A DNA stretch of 64,000 bases from Streptomyces sp. CGMCC 4.7035 (GCF_031583065.1 NZ_CP134053.1:1364001-1428000), one strand, 5' to 3'. Counted from the first letter of the stretch, positions 43,895 through 52,464 are shown. The notes: generated by a model not told the origin, from the letters alone. Numbers and translations are program-made.

Positions 43895-44761
43895 GTGCGC
43901 ATCGATCTGCACACCCACTCCACCGCTTCCGACGGCACGGACACACCGGCCGAGCTGGTGCGCAATGCCGCTGCCGCCGGACTGGACGTCGTGGCGCTCA
44001 CCGACCACGACACCACCCGCGGATACCCGGAGGCGATCGACGCGCTGCCCGAGGGCCTGACCCTCGTCACCGGCGCCGAGCTCTCCTGTCGCTACGACGG
44101 CATCAGCATGCATATGCTGGCCTACCTCTTCGACCCCGAGCAGCCCGACCTGCTCGCCGAGCGCGAGCTGGTGCGGGACGACCGGGTGCCGCGGGCCCAC
44201 GCCATGATCGCCAAGCTGCGGGAGCTGGGCGTGCCGATCACCTGGGAGCAGGTGGCGCGCATCGCGGGCAACGGCTCGGTCGGACGGCCGCACATCGCCT
44301 CCGCGCTGGTCGACCTCGGCGTCGTGGACAGCGTCTCGGACGCGTTCACGCCCGAGTGGCTGGCCGACGGTGGGCGCGCCTACGTCCAGAAGCACGAGAC
44401 CGATCCCTTCGAGGCGATCCGGCTGGTCAAGGCCGCGGGCGGGGTGACCGTCTTCGCGCATCCGGCCGCCGTCAAGCGCGGGCGCACCGTGCCGGAGTCC
44501 GCCATCGCGGACCTCGCCGCGGCAGGGCTCGACGGCATCGAGGTCGACCACATGGACCACGACCCGGCCACCCGGGCACGCCTGCGCGGCCTCGCGAGTG
44601 AGCTCGGGCTTCTTGCCACGGGTTCCTCCGACTACCACGGCAGCCGCAAGACGTGCGTGCTCGGGGAGTACACCACCGATCCCGAGGTGTACGGGGAGAT
44701 CACCCGGCGGGCCACCGGTGCGTTCCCGGTGCCGGGGACCGGCGGACGCCGGAGCGCCTAG
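43895..44761 (+). CDS. PHP-domain phosphoesterase (TrpH/RNase AM-like)
   Basis: A 288-residue metal-dependent phosphoesterase. The PHP metal ligands are visible in order: RIDLHTHSTASDG, ALTDHDTT, GAELSC, TVFAHPA, and the C-terminal GSSDYHGS. Related proteins act as nucleotide 3',5'-bisphosphate phosphatases or 5'-3' exoribonucleases, so RNA end trimming is a fair guess. The GTG at 43895 follows TTGGAGTCC and starts the first strand. It is probably monocistronic. Confidence 0.9.
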   Translation: MRIDLHTHSTASDGTDTPAELVRNAAAAGLDVVALTDHDTTRGYPEAIDALPEGLTLVTGAELSCRYDGISMHMLAYLFDPEQPDLLAERELVRDDRVPRAHAMIAKLRELGVPITWEQVARIAGNGSVGRPHIASALVDLGVVDSVSDAFTPEWLADGGRAYVQKHETDPFEAIRLVKAAGGVTVFAHPAAVKRGRTVPESAIADLAAAGLDGIEVDHMDHDPATRARLRGLASELGLLATGSSDYHGSRKTCVLGEYTTDPEVYGEITRRATGAFPVPGTGGRRSA

Positions 44762-44877
44762 CCCCGCAGTAGTTCTTTCTGCTTCCGAGGCACCCGGCAC
44801 CCGCCGTCGTGCCCTGTCGTCGCGCGCCTTCCGGCACGGCCACCGCCCCGAGCGGCCGCGGCCTGCCCGCTGCGGCC

Positions 44878-44997
44878 TGCGCGTCCGTACCTCTTCACCC
44901 CATCACCTCTTCACCCTCTTCACCCTCTTCACCCCATCACCTCTTCACCCCATCACCTCGTCATCACGCCACCAGCCATCACCCCGTCACCTCATCA
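44878..44997. repeat. Pyrimidine-rich short repeats upstream of marC
   Basis: Blocks CTCTTCACCC and CATCACCTCTTCACCC are repeated about seven times at 44893-44960 and then decay into ATCACCCCGTCACC-type variants. The strand bias (almost no G) is unusual for this genome. It lies directly upstream of the marC ribosome binding site and would be in its 5' leader. Confidence 0.75.
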
Positions 44998-45015
44998 ACT
45001 CTTCGCAAGGCCCTC

Positions 45016-45621
45016 ATGTTCGACGTCGCCGTTTTCGGTTCCCTCTTCCTGACCCTCTTCGTGATCATGGATCCCCCCGGGATCACCCCGATCTTCCTCG
45101 CGCTCACCGCCGGGCGTCCCGCCAAGGTGCAGAAGCGGATGGCCTTCCAAGCCGTCTGCGTGGCCGGCGGTGTCATCGCCGTGTTCGGTGTGCTCGGCCA
45201 CCAGATCCTGAACTATCTGCACGTCTCCGTGCCCGCGCTGATGATCGCGGGTGGGCTGCTGCTCCTGCTGATCGCCCTCGACCTGCTGACCGGCAAGACG
45301 GACGAGCCGAAGCAGACCAAGGACGTCAACGTCGCCCTCGTGCCCCTGGGCATGCCGCTGCTGGCCGGACCGGGCGCGATCGTGTCCGTGATCCTGGCGG
45401 TCCAGAGGGCCGACAGTGTGGGCACCCAGATGTCCGTGTGGACGGCGATCCTCGCGATCCACCTCGTGCTGTGGCTGGTGATGCGCTACTCGCTGCTGGT
45501 CATCCGGGTGATCAAGGACGGCGGTGTCGTACTGGTGACCCGGCTCGCGGGGATGATGCTCTCCGCGATCGCCGTGCAGCAGATCATCAACGGGGTCACC
45601 CAGGTCATCCACGCGAGCTGA
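45016..45621 (+). CDS. MarC family integral membrane protein
   Basis: A 201-residue membrane protein with six hydrophobic segments. The first has the MarC signature FLTLFVIMDPPGITPIFLAL, and the third-fourth region VALVPLGMPLLAGPGAIVSV is the second conserved block. The family function is unresolved; the old link to multiple antibiotic resistance has been withdrawn. The ATG at 45016 is preceded by AAGG, and its leader holds a long pyrimidine repeat. A strong bidirectional hairpin follows. Confidence 0.9.
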   Translation: MFDVAVFGSLFLTLFVIMDPPGITPIFLALTAGRPAKVQKRMAFQAVCVAGGVIAVFGVLGHQILNYLHVSVPALMIAGGLLLLLIALDLLTGKTDEPKQTKDVNVALVPLGMPLLAGPGAIVSVILAVQRADSVGTQMSVWTAILAIHLVLWLVMRYSLLVIRVIKDGGVVLVTRLAGMMLSAIAVQQIINGVTQVIHAS

Positions 45622-45657
45622 GAGCCTTCGGGCCGGCCCCCCGGCCCCGGCGCACAA

Positions 45658-45693
45658 GGAGCCCCGTACGGCATGCGTGCCGTACGGGGCTCC
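45658..45693. terminator. Bidirectional terminator hairpin
   Basis: GGAGCCCCGTACGGCA and its exact complement form a 16-bp stem with a 4-nt loop. It lies between the convergent marC (stop 45621) and the 50-residue protein gene (stop 45747). Confidence 0.9.
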
Positions 45694-45746
45694 GAAGTCT
45701 CAAGTGCGCCCGAGTGAGTGACGTATACGGGCTACGACGTACGGTG

Positions 45747-45899
45747 TTACGAGGCGGACGAGTCGGCGGGGCGGATCCACAGTCGCTGCCCGATGGCCGC
45801 GGCCTGCTGAACGATCTGCTTGACGGAGGCGGCGTCCACGACGGTGGAGTCCACGGGTGTGCCGTTGACGTCGTCGAGTCGCATGATTTCGAAGCGCAT
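45747..45899 (-). CDS. Conserved 50-residue small protein
   Basis: A 50-residue acidic protein beginning MRFEIMRLDDVNG and ending RLWIRPADSSAS. It has a predicted strand, a short helix (VVDAASVKQIVQQAAAIGQR) and a final strand. I recall near-identical small proteins in many Streptomyces, without known function. The ATG at 45899 has AAGGGAG at ideal spacing, and a hairpin terminator follows, so it is a real monocistronic gene. A 17-bp interrupted palindrome (45996-46012) lies about 100 bp upstream and may control it. Confidence 0.85.
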   Translation of the reverse strand: MRFEIMRLDDVNGTPVDSTVVDAASVKQIVQQAAAIGQRLWIRPADSSAS

Positions 45900-45995
45900 G
45901 GCTTCTCCCTTCGTCTGGTCATCCTCCCGAAGGAGAACTACTGGTGAGCGGAGCGCGGGGCGACGATTGCCCCCCGTCCACTCGTAGTCAACGGG

Positions 45996-46012
45996 ATGCT
46001 TGTTACAAACAT
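45996..46012. promoter_or_regulatory. 17-bp interrupted palindrome, candidate operator
   Basis: ATGCTTGTTACAAACAT fits the perfectly symmetric pattern ATGnTTGTnACAAnCAT. It is AT-rich in a GC-rich genome and lies between the divergent 50-residue protein gene (start 45899) and the NYN gene (start 46169). TTGTAA on the minus strand could also serve as a -35 element. The regulator is unknown. Confidence 0.5.
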
Positions 46013-46168
46013 TCCCTACGCTAAGGAAATTTTTCGAGTCGCTAACTACTGGCCGGTAAGCGGCCGATAAGTGACTGTGACTGGCTGGATGGGGCGCTGA
46101 TCGCGTTCCCGGCCCACCGACGGGGACCGGTTGTGTTCGCAGCGTGACCGCCGGGACAATGGAGGCAT

Positions 46169-47065
46169 ATGAACGACGACCTGGCGGCGCTCGGCGCCCG
46201 CATCGACCGTACGAACGAGTTGCTCCAGCGCATGCTCGCCGAGGTGGCGAAGACGCCCTCGACCCATGCGATCTTCGTCGACGCCGGCTATCTGTACGCG
46301 GCCGCAGGACGGCTCGTCGCCGGCACCGAGGACCGCCGGGCCTTCGACCTCGACGCCGAGGGGCTGATCGAGGCGTTCATCGACAAGGCGCGCACGATCT
46401 TCGCGGACAGCCGGCTCCTGCGCGTGTACTGGTACGACGGCGCGAGGCGCCGCATCCACACGGCGGAGCAGCAGTCCATCGCCGAACTCCCGGACGTGAA
46501 GGTGCGGCTCGGCAACCTCAACGCCAACAACCAGCAGAAGGGCGTCGACTCCCTCATCAGATCCGATCTGGAGTCACTGGCCCGGCATCGGGCCATCAGT
46601 GACGCGGCGCTCATCGGCGGCGACGAGGACCTGGTGTCGGCGGTCGAGGCGGCGCAAGGGTACGGAGCGCGGGTGCACCTGTGGGGCATCGAGGCGCCCG
46701 AGGGACGTAACCAGGCGGAGCCGCTGCTGTGGGAGGTCGACAGTCAGCGCACCCTCGAACTCGACTTCTTCAAGCCGTACGTGAGCCGACGGACGACCGT
46801 GGTGTACGAGGGCCCGTCCGCGGCCCGTCCCACGCGTGAGGACGTCCGTTTCGTGGGTGCGCAGATCGCCGCGAAGTGGCTGGCGGCACGGGGCCGGGAG
46901 GCGCTGACGGACCTCCTGCCCGGACACCCGTACCTGCCCGGCTCCGTCGACCAGGACCTGCTGGTGGAGGCGGAGGGCCTGCTGCAGTACTCGCTGCGCG
47001 GCCAGTCGGACCTGCGGCGCGCACTGCGGGACGGCTTCTGGGAGCACTTGCAGGGGCAGTACTAG
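46169..47065 (+). CDS. NYN-domain protein (putative ribonuclease)
   Basis: A 298-residue protein with an N-terminal NYN (PIN-like) nuclease domain: ATHAIFVDAGYLYAAAGR-type first strand with Asp (here THAIFVDAGYLYAA), VYWYDGA, and KGVDSLIRSDL and ALIGGDEDLVSAVEAAQGYG, giving the acidic metal site. The last 80 residues form a helical domain. Such proteins probably cut RNA. The ATG at 46169 is clear. It is convergent with the hydrolase gene and divergent from the 50-residue gene. Confidence 0.9.
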   Translation: MNDDLAALGARIDRTNELLQRMLAEVAKTPSTHAIFVDAGYLYAAAGRLVAGTEDRRAFDLDAEGLIEAFIDKARTIFADSRLLRVYWYDGARRRIHTAEQQSIAELPDVKVRLGNLNANNQQKGVDSLIRSDLESLARHRAISDAALIGGDEDLVSAVEAAQGYGARVHLWGIEAPEGRNQAEPLLWEVDSQRTLELDFFKPYVSRRTTVVYEGPSAARPTREDVRFVGAQIAAKWLAARGREALTDLLPGHPYLPGSVDQDLLVEAEGLLQYSLRGQSDLRRALRDGFWEHLQGQY

Positions 47066-47127
47066 AGACCAGCGACGACGAGCCCGCAGACGATCGACGG
47101 CCGATCACGGCACTTCCCGCGGAGCGC

Positions 47128-47997
47128 TCAGCAGTGCCGGTCCCAGAAGGCCGCGAGGGCGTCGGCGGTCTGTTCCGGCCGGTCGGTGTTGGGTGAGTGT
47201 TCGGCGTGCGGTACGACGGTGCGGTGGGCGCCCAGCCGGGCGGCCATGTCGTCCAGGAGCGGGATCGGCCAGGCGTCGTCACGGTCCCCGGACAGCACGT
47301 GCATGGGCAGGCCGACGGCGGCCAGCTCGGCCACGCGGTCGGGTTCCTCGCAGAGCTGCCGACCTGTGACGAGGAGTTGGGCGGGGCTGTTGCCGAGCCA
47401 GCGGCGGCGTAGGTCCTCCCCGTCCAGTAGTCCCTCGTCGATGTCCCCGCCGTCGGTCTCCTCCGGCGGTTCCATGGCCTGGACGGCGCTCCAGACCTGA
47501 GCCATGTCCAGTACGGCGAGGGCGTCGCGCAGCAGCTTGACGCGCTGCTGCTGGGGGACGGAGATCTGGGCCGGGCCGGAGGCCATAAGGGTGAGGGAGA
47601 CGAACGGCGCGGCGTCGAGGAGGACGGCGGCGCGGGCGATCTGACCGCCGAGCGAGTGCCCGAGGAGATGCACGGACCCACCGACGGCGTGCGCCTGCGC
47701 GATGACGTCCCGCGCCAACTCGCTCTGCGCGTACGGCCCTTCGTCGTCCCGCGGGCCGGGTGACTCGTACTGCCCCCGCCCGTCGACGGCGACGGTCCGG
47801 TACCCGGCCGCCGAGAGAAGCGGCTGCAGCGCGATGAAGTCCTCCTTGCTCCCGGTGTACCCGGGCAGCAGGAGGGCGGTCCCCTTGACCTGCCGCGTGG
47901 CCGCTTCCGAGTCGAGTACGGCGAACTGCCCGCGTTCCGTACCGAGCCGGTACGCCCGGACACCGGGGGGCGGGGTGAAGGTCGGGGGACGGCTCAT
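47128..47997 (-). CDS. Alpha/beta hydrolase
   Basis: A 289-residue alpha/beta-hydrolase. The nucleophile elbow is LLGHSLGGQIAR (Ser), the oxyanion loop is LLLPGYTGSKEDF, the acid is probably in LSGDRDDAWP, and the His is in PHAEHSPNTDRPEQT. There is no signal peptide. The size and motifs suit an esterase, lipase or C-C hydrolase; the substrate is unknown. The ATG at 47997 is the first good start. It is a single gene, convergent with the NYN gene. Confidence 0.88.
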   Translation of the reverse strand: MSRPPTFTPPPGVRAYRLGTERGQFAVLDSEAATRQVKGTALLLPGYTGSKEDFIALQPLLSAAGYRTVAVDGRGQYESPGPRDDEGPYAQSELARDVIAQAHAVGGSVHLLGHSLGGQIARAAVLLDAAPFVSLTLMASGPAQISVPQQQRVKLLRDALAVLDMAQVWSAVQAMEPPEETDGGDIDEGLLDGEDLRRRWLGNSPAQLLVTGRQLCEEPDRVAELAAVGLPMHVLSGDRDDAWPIPLLDDMAARLGAHRTVVPHAEHSPNTDRPEQTADALAAFWDRHC

Positions 47998-48163
47998 GGG
48001 GGGAGGTTACCGGGCGGTCGGGCCGGGGTGGGGATGGGGCGGTGACATCGCGGTGTACGGATTCACGCGGTTGTGGGTGGGCAAGTGCCGGTAACCGGTA
48101 AGCGGAACTCCGCCCGGCCCGCACCGACACCGGGCGCTGCTTACGCACCGGGCCCGGGAACAC

Positions 48164-48202
48164 CGATGGCCCGCCCCCACGAGACGTGGGGGCGGGCCAT
48201 CG
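48164..48202. terminator. Strong terminator hairpin after the helicase gene
   Basis: CGATGGCCCGCCCCCACG and its exact complement form an 18-bp stem with a 3-nt loop, 13 bp past the stop of the minus-strand helicase gene. The U-tract is absent. Confidence 0.88.
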
Positions 48203-48215
48203 AACAACCGGCGCG

Positions 48216-50783
48216 TCAGCCCTCCGCGGGCTCCGTCGCCTTGCGCGTACGCCGACGCGGCTTCGCCGCGGCCTCGTCCGCCTGTGCCGGAATCTCCGCC
48301 TCGACAGCCACCGCCTTGCGCGTACGGCGTCGCGGCGTGGCCACGGGCTCCTCGGCGGCCACCTGCGCGGGAATCACAGCCTCGGCGACCACGGCCTTGC
48401 GGGTGGTACGCCGACGCGGCTTGGCCTCCGTGGCCTCAACGGTGTCCACGGCGGCCGCGGCCGCGACGGGTGCCGCTTCCGTGGCCTTGCGGGTGCGGCG
48501 CCGGGGCTTGGCCTCAGTGTCCTCCGCAGGTGCGGTCTCCGCCGTCTTGCGCGTGCGGCGCGGCTTGGCGGGTGCCTCGGCATCCGCCGTGACGCCCTCC
48601 GCCGTCTCGACCGCGGCCTCCGCGGCCTTGCGCGTACGCCGACGCGGCTTGGCCTCCGTGTCCTCCGCAGGTGCGGTCTCCGCCGTCTTGCGCGTGCGGC
48701 GCGGCTTGGCGGGTGCCTCGGCATCGGTCGCGACGCCCTCCGCCGTCTCGACCGCGGCCTCCGCGGCCTTGCGCGTACGCCGACGCGGCTTGGCCGGAGC
48801 CTCGTCCGCCGCCTCCGTGGCCGCCGTGCCCTCGACAGCCTCTGCAGCCTTGCGGGTGCGGCGGCGCGGCTTGGTCTCCACCGCCTCGGCGGTGTCCACG
48901 GCACTCTCCGCAGCGGCCTCGACGGCCGGAGCCGCCTCCGCGGCCTTGCGGGTGCGGCGGCGCGGCTTGGTCTCCACCGCCTCGGCGGTGTCCACGGCAC
49001 TCTCCGCAGCGGCCTCGACGGCCGGAGCCGCCTCCGCAGCCTTGCGGGTACGCCGACGCGGCTTGGTCTCCGTGGCCTCCGCGGTGTCGACGGCGGCCTC
49101 GGCGGCAGCCGGAGTCGCCTCCGGGGCGGTGGTGGCCTCGGTTGCGGCGGGTGCTGCTTCCGTGGTCTTGCGGGTGCGGCGGCGGCGCGGCTTGGTCTCC
49201 GTGGCCTCCGCGGTGTCGACGGCGGCCTCGGCGGCAGCCGGAGTCGCCTCCGGCGCACTCGGTTCCGTCGTCTGCGCCACCGTCGCGACCGACTCCGCCG
49301 GCTCCCCGCCGCGCGTGCGGCGACGGCGGCGCGGTGTGCGGGGCTCCACGGCCTCGGTGGTCTCCGGGGTGTCCGTGGCGGCCGGAGCCTCCAGCGGCGC
49401 CCCGCTCCGCGTACGACGACGCCGCCGCGGCGTACGTGCCGGACGCTCGCGTTCCGCGGGCGGAGCGGAGGAACGGCGCCCGCGCGGCCCCCGTCCGCCC
49501 GTCTCGCCCAGGTCCTCCAGCTCCTCCGCCGCGAGCCCGGCGCGCGTGCGCTCCGAGCGCGGCAGGACACCCTTCGTGCCCTCGGGGATACCGAGGTCGC
49601 TGAAGAGGTGCGGAGACGTGGAGTACGTCTCCACCGGGTCGTTGAAGTTCAGCTCCAGCGCCTTGTTGATCAGCTGCCAGCGCGGGATGTCGTCCCAGTC
49701 GACGAACGTGATCGCCGTACCCGACGCGCCCGCGCGGCCCGTACGGCCGATGCGGTGCAGGTACGTCTTCTCGTCCTCGGGGGACTGGTAGTTGATGACG
49801 TGCGTGACGCCCTCGACGTCGATGCCGCGCGCGGCCACGTCGGTGCAGACGAGCACGTCCACCTTGCCGTTGCGGAAGGCGCGCAGCGCCTGCTCGCGGG
49901 CGCCCTGGCCGAGGTCGCCGTGGACCGAGCCGGCCGCGAAGCCGCGCCGCTGGAGCTGCTCGGCGATGTCGGCCGCCGTCCGCTTCGTACGGCAGAAGAT
50001 CATCGCCAGCCCGCGGCCCTCGGCCTGCAGGATGCGAGCGACCATCTCCGGCTTGTCGAGCGAGTGCCCGCGGTAGACGAACTGCGCGATGTTCGCGACC
50101 GTCGCGCCCTCGTCGTCCGGCGCCGTGGCGCGGATGTGCGTGGGCCGCGACATGTAGCGGCGGGCCAGGCCGATGACCGCGCCCGGCATGGTGGCCGAGA
50201 AGAGCATCGTCTGACGCTTCGCCGGCAGCATGTCCATGATCTTCTCGACGTCGGGCAGGAAGCCCAGGTCGAGCATCTCGTCGGCCTCGTCGAGGACCAG
50301 GCACTTCACGTGCTTCAGGTTCAGCTTCTTCTGGCCGGCCAGGTCCAGCAGGCGGCCCGGGGTGCCGACGACCACGTCGACGCCGTTCTTCAGGGCCTCG
50401 ACCTGGGGTTCGTAGGCCCGGCCGCCGTAGATCGCCGTGACGCGTACGTTGCGCACCTTGCCCGCGGTCAGCAGGTCGTTGGTGACCTGCGTGCACAGCT
50501 CGCGCGTGGGGACGACGACGAGTGCCTGCGGGGCGTCGGTGAGGGCCTCGGGCTTGGCGCGGCCCGCCTCTACGTCGACGGGGACGGTGACGCGCTCAAG
50601 GAGCGGGAGCCCGAAGCCCAGGGTCTTGCCGGTACCGGTCTTGGCCTGGCCGATGACATCGGTGCCGGAGAGGGCTACGGGGAGCGTCATCTCCTGGATG
50701 GGGAAGGGGTTGATGATGCCGACGGCTTCCAGGGCCTCGGCCGTCTCGGGAAGGATTCCGAGTTCTCGAAAGGTCGTAGTCAG
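48216..50783 (-). CDS. rhlE: DEAD-box RNA helicase with basic repeat tail
   Basis: An 855-residue helicase if started at CTG 50783. The core of about 430 residues has the Q motif (GIINPFPIQEMTLP), AKTGTGKT, PTRELC, TPGR, DEAD, SAT, and ARGIDVEGV and HRIGRTGRAG near its end. The remaining 420 residues are Ala/Glu-rich with 14 copies of KPRRRTRK-type motifs. The natural start, from relatives beginning TLTTTFRELG, falls on CTG with GAAGAGG 7 bp upstream; the only in-frame standard codon is GTG at 50879, which would add 32 residues. Its position matches Rv3211. Confidence 0.92.
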   Translation of the reverse strand: MTTTFRELGILPETAEALEAVGIINPFPIQEMTLPVALSGTDVIGQAKTGTGKTLGFGLPLLERVTVPVDVEAGRAKPEALTDAPQALVVVPTRELCTQVTNDLLTAGKVRNVRVTAIYGGRAYEPQVEALKNGVDVVVGTPGRLLDLAGQKKLNLKHVKCLVLDEADEMLDLGFLPDVEKIMDMLPAKRQTMLFSATMPGAVIGLARRYMSRPTHIRATAPDDEGATVANIAQFVYRGHSLDKPEMVARILQAEGRGLAMIFCRTKRTAADIAEQLQRRGFAAGSVHGDLGQGAREQALRAFRNGKVDVLVCTDVAARGIDVEGVTHVINYQSPEDEKTYLHRIGRTGRAGASGTAITFVDWDDIPRWQLINKALELNFNDPVETYSTSPHLFSDLGIPEGTKGVLPRSERTRAGLAAEELEDLGETGGRGPRGRRSSAPPAERERPARTPRRRRRTRSGAPLEAPAATDTPETTEAVEPRTPRRRRRTRGGEPAESVATVAQTTEPSAPEATPAAAEAAVDTAEATETKPRRRRTRKTTEAAPAATEATTAPEATPAAAEAAVDTAEATETKPRRRTRKAAEAAPAVEAAAESAVDTAEAVETKPRRRTRKAAEAAPAVEAAAESAVDTAEAVETKPRRRTRKAAEAVEGTAATEAADEAPAKPRRRTRKAAEAAVETAEGVATDAEAPAKPRRTRKTAETAPAEDTEAKPRRRTRKAAEAAVETAEGVTADAEAPAKPRRTRKTAETAPAEDTEAKPRRRTRKATEAAPVAAAAAVDTVEATEAKPRRRTTRKAVVAEAVIPAQVAAEEPVATPRRRTRKAVAVEAEIPAQADEAAAKPRRRTRKATEPAEG
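48517..48798 (-). repeat. 141-bp tandem duplication in the helicase tail
   Basis: Two copies of a 141-bp unit (48517-48657 and 48658-48798) code for 47 residues each, containing one KPRRTRK and one KPRRRTRK. They differ at a handful of bases. The frame is kept. Confidence 0.85.
48850..49041 (-). repeat. 96-bp tandem duplication in the helicase tail
   Basis: Two consecutive 96-bp units (48850-48945 and 48946-49041) are almost identical and code for 32 residues each with one KPRRRTRK motif. A related third unit starts at 49042 but diverges after about 30 bp. Confidence 0.88.
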
Positions 50784-51153
50784 GGTGCTGCCTCTTCTGT
50801 GAGCGCGATGCGAGGCGAACGCGGGGGTCGTGACCGTGCAGGATGTCGTCGGCCTGCTTGGGGGACGGGCCTGTGGCACGGGACCACGCCGACGCTCCAG
50901 CGCTCGTACCGCTGAGGGTCCCTCCGGATGCCGTACGCGCAGTGCCGTACGGACTAAGAGGGCTGTCGGGTCGGAGCCGATCGGGCCACCGACCGGGCAT
51001 CCTCATACGTGCGGCCCGTCGAATATTCGGCAGGCGCATTACCACCATACCCTGGAATCGCGAACACGCGGTGGCCGATTCCGTCACGTAGCCGTCGTCA
51101 CACTGATTGACCAGGGACTTCCGAGGGGCGGTGAGCGGGCTATTGTGCGCTTC

Positions 51154-51891
51154 ATGACGACGCCTGACAACGCCCCCGAGGCATCCGCCGAACCCACCGG
51201 AGTCGCCGCCCAGGACTGGGCGAGCGCCTCTGTCGACCCCCAGTACCGTGCCGCGATCGTGGACCTGCTCGGTGCGCTCGCGTACGGGGAACTGGCGGCG
51301 TTCGAGCGGCTCGCGGAGGACGCGAAGCTCGCGCCGACGCTCGCGGACAAGGCGGAACTGGCGAAGATGGCGTCCGCCGAGTTCCACCACTTCGAGCGGA
51401 TCAGGGACCGGCTCACCGAGATCGGGGTCGAACCGACGCAGGCCATGGAGCCGTTCGTCGCGGCGTACGACGGCTTCCACAAGCAGACGGCGCCCTCGGA
51501 CTGGCTGGAGGGGCTCGTCAAGGCGTACGTGGGCGACTCGATCGCCAGCGACTTCTACCGTGAGGTCGCGGCCCGGCTCGACGCCGACACCCGCGAACTC
51601 GTCCTGGCCGTCCTCGACGACACCGGGCACGCCGGCTTCGCCGTCGAGAAGGTGCGCGCCGCGATCGAGGCCGACCCGCGCGTGGGCGGGCGGCTGGCGC
51701 TGTGGGCGCGGCGCCTGATGGGCGAGGCCCTGTCGCAGTCGCAGCGCGTGGTCGCCGACCGGGACGCGCTCTCGACGATGCTCGTCGGAGGGGTCGCGGA
51801 CGGCTTCGACCTCGCCGAGGTCGGCAAGATGTTCTCCCGGATCACCGAGGCCCACACGAAGCGGATGGCGGCACTGGGGCTGGCCGCGTGA
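51154..51891 (+). CDS. Ferritin-like protein (MiaE_2 type, Rv3210c-like)
   Basis: A 245-residue all-helical protein with ferritin-like four-helix bundle motifs. The metal ligands fit YGELAAFERL (Glu) and AEFHHFERI (Glu and ExxH) in the first half. The second half (DSIASDFYREVA, DDTGHAGFAVEKV) holds the second pair. The family is named after MiaE tRNA hydroxylase but its actual substrate is unknown. The ATG at 51154 is the first suitable start. It is divergent from the helicase gene, as in mycobacteria. Confidence 0.86.
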   Translation: MTTPDNAPEASAEPTGVAAQDWASASVDPQYRAAIVDLLGALAYGELAAFERLAEDAKLAPTLADKAELAKMASAEFHHFERIRDRLTEIGVEPTQAMEPFVAAYDGFHKQTAPSDWLEGLVKAYVGDSIASDFYREVAARLDADTRELVLAVLDDTGHAGFAVEKVRAAIEADPRVGGRLALWARRLMGEALSQSQRVVADRDALSTMLVGGVADGFDLAEVGKMFSRITEAHTKRMAALGLAA

Positions 51892-52194
51892 TCACGGGGG
51901 CCGCGGCGTAGAGCCCCGGCCGCGTGGTCACGGCCATTGCGCGTCACGGTGACGTGGCTGCCGTGTCACGAGGGCCTGGTGCTCGTCGGCCCGGTGTTCT
52001 TCACCGTGGCGGCTGTGCGTGGTCACTCACTGTGGTCGCCCTGCGGGTCGCCGCACGTGAGTCCTCACCGTGGTCGCCGCTTGAGCCCGGGCGCTTGTCG
52101 TCCGGGCCTTCGCCCTCGCCATCGCCCTAGCCATCGCCCTCCCCACTGCCGTCGCGGTCGCGGTTGCGGTCGTGGTCGTGGTCGGCGTCCGGGG
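51892..52194. other. Gene-free stretch with short repeats
   Basis: The interval lies between convergent genes. It contains variants of GTGGTCAC and TCACCGTGG at irregular spacing (51922, 52004-52080), and a pyrimidine/GCCATCGCCCT repeat near 52110. The part 52130-52194 read on the minus strand in another frame gives a DADHDHDRNRDRD string just past the stop of the small membrane protein. No gene is convincing. Confidence 0.55.
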
Positions 52195-52464
52195 TCAGGC
52201 CGTCGCCGACCGGCGGCGAAATCCCTCCGCGGGCCGCAACAGCAGCGACAACGACGCCGCGGAGACCACCAGCGCGCCGACGAGGATCACCAGGAGATTC
52301 GCGGAGCCCAGCGCGCTGTGGGTGACGAACGCGCCGAAGAGAGCCCCCGCCGCACCCGTCGACAGCACCAGGGCCCGGGACGGCAACCGGTGCGGCAGCC
52401 GGTGTGCGGCCGCCCAGGCCAGGGCGAGCCCGAGGACGGCGGAGCCAAGCGCTTCCAAGAACAT
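52195..52464 (-). CDS. Small hydrophobic membrane protein
   Basis: An 89-residue protein with three hydrophobic segments, roughly residues 4-20, 32-50 and 56-75, and a basic C-terminus (RPAEGFRRRSATA). I do not recognise a family with certainty. The ATG at 52464 has GGGAGGGAACC upstream, which supports translation. It lies downstream of the DUF3107 gene on the same strand but is separated from it by a strong terminator. Another frame continues past its stop with a repetitive Asp/Arg/His string, so the tail may once have been longer. Confidence 0.7.
   Translation of the reverse strand: MFLEALGSAVLGLALAWAAAHRLPHRLPSRALVLSTGAAGALFGAFVTHSALGSANLLVILVGALVVSAASLSLLLRPAEGFRRRSATA

Noticed and set aside
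48186..50915. Plus-strand open frame of 909 codons opposite the helicase
   Set aside because: The repeats of the helicase tail keep the other strand open; the helicase motifs are unmistakably on the minus strand.
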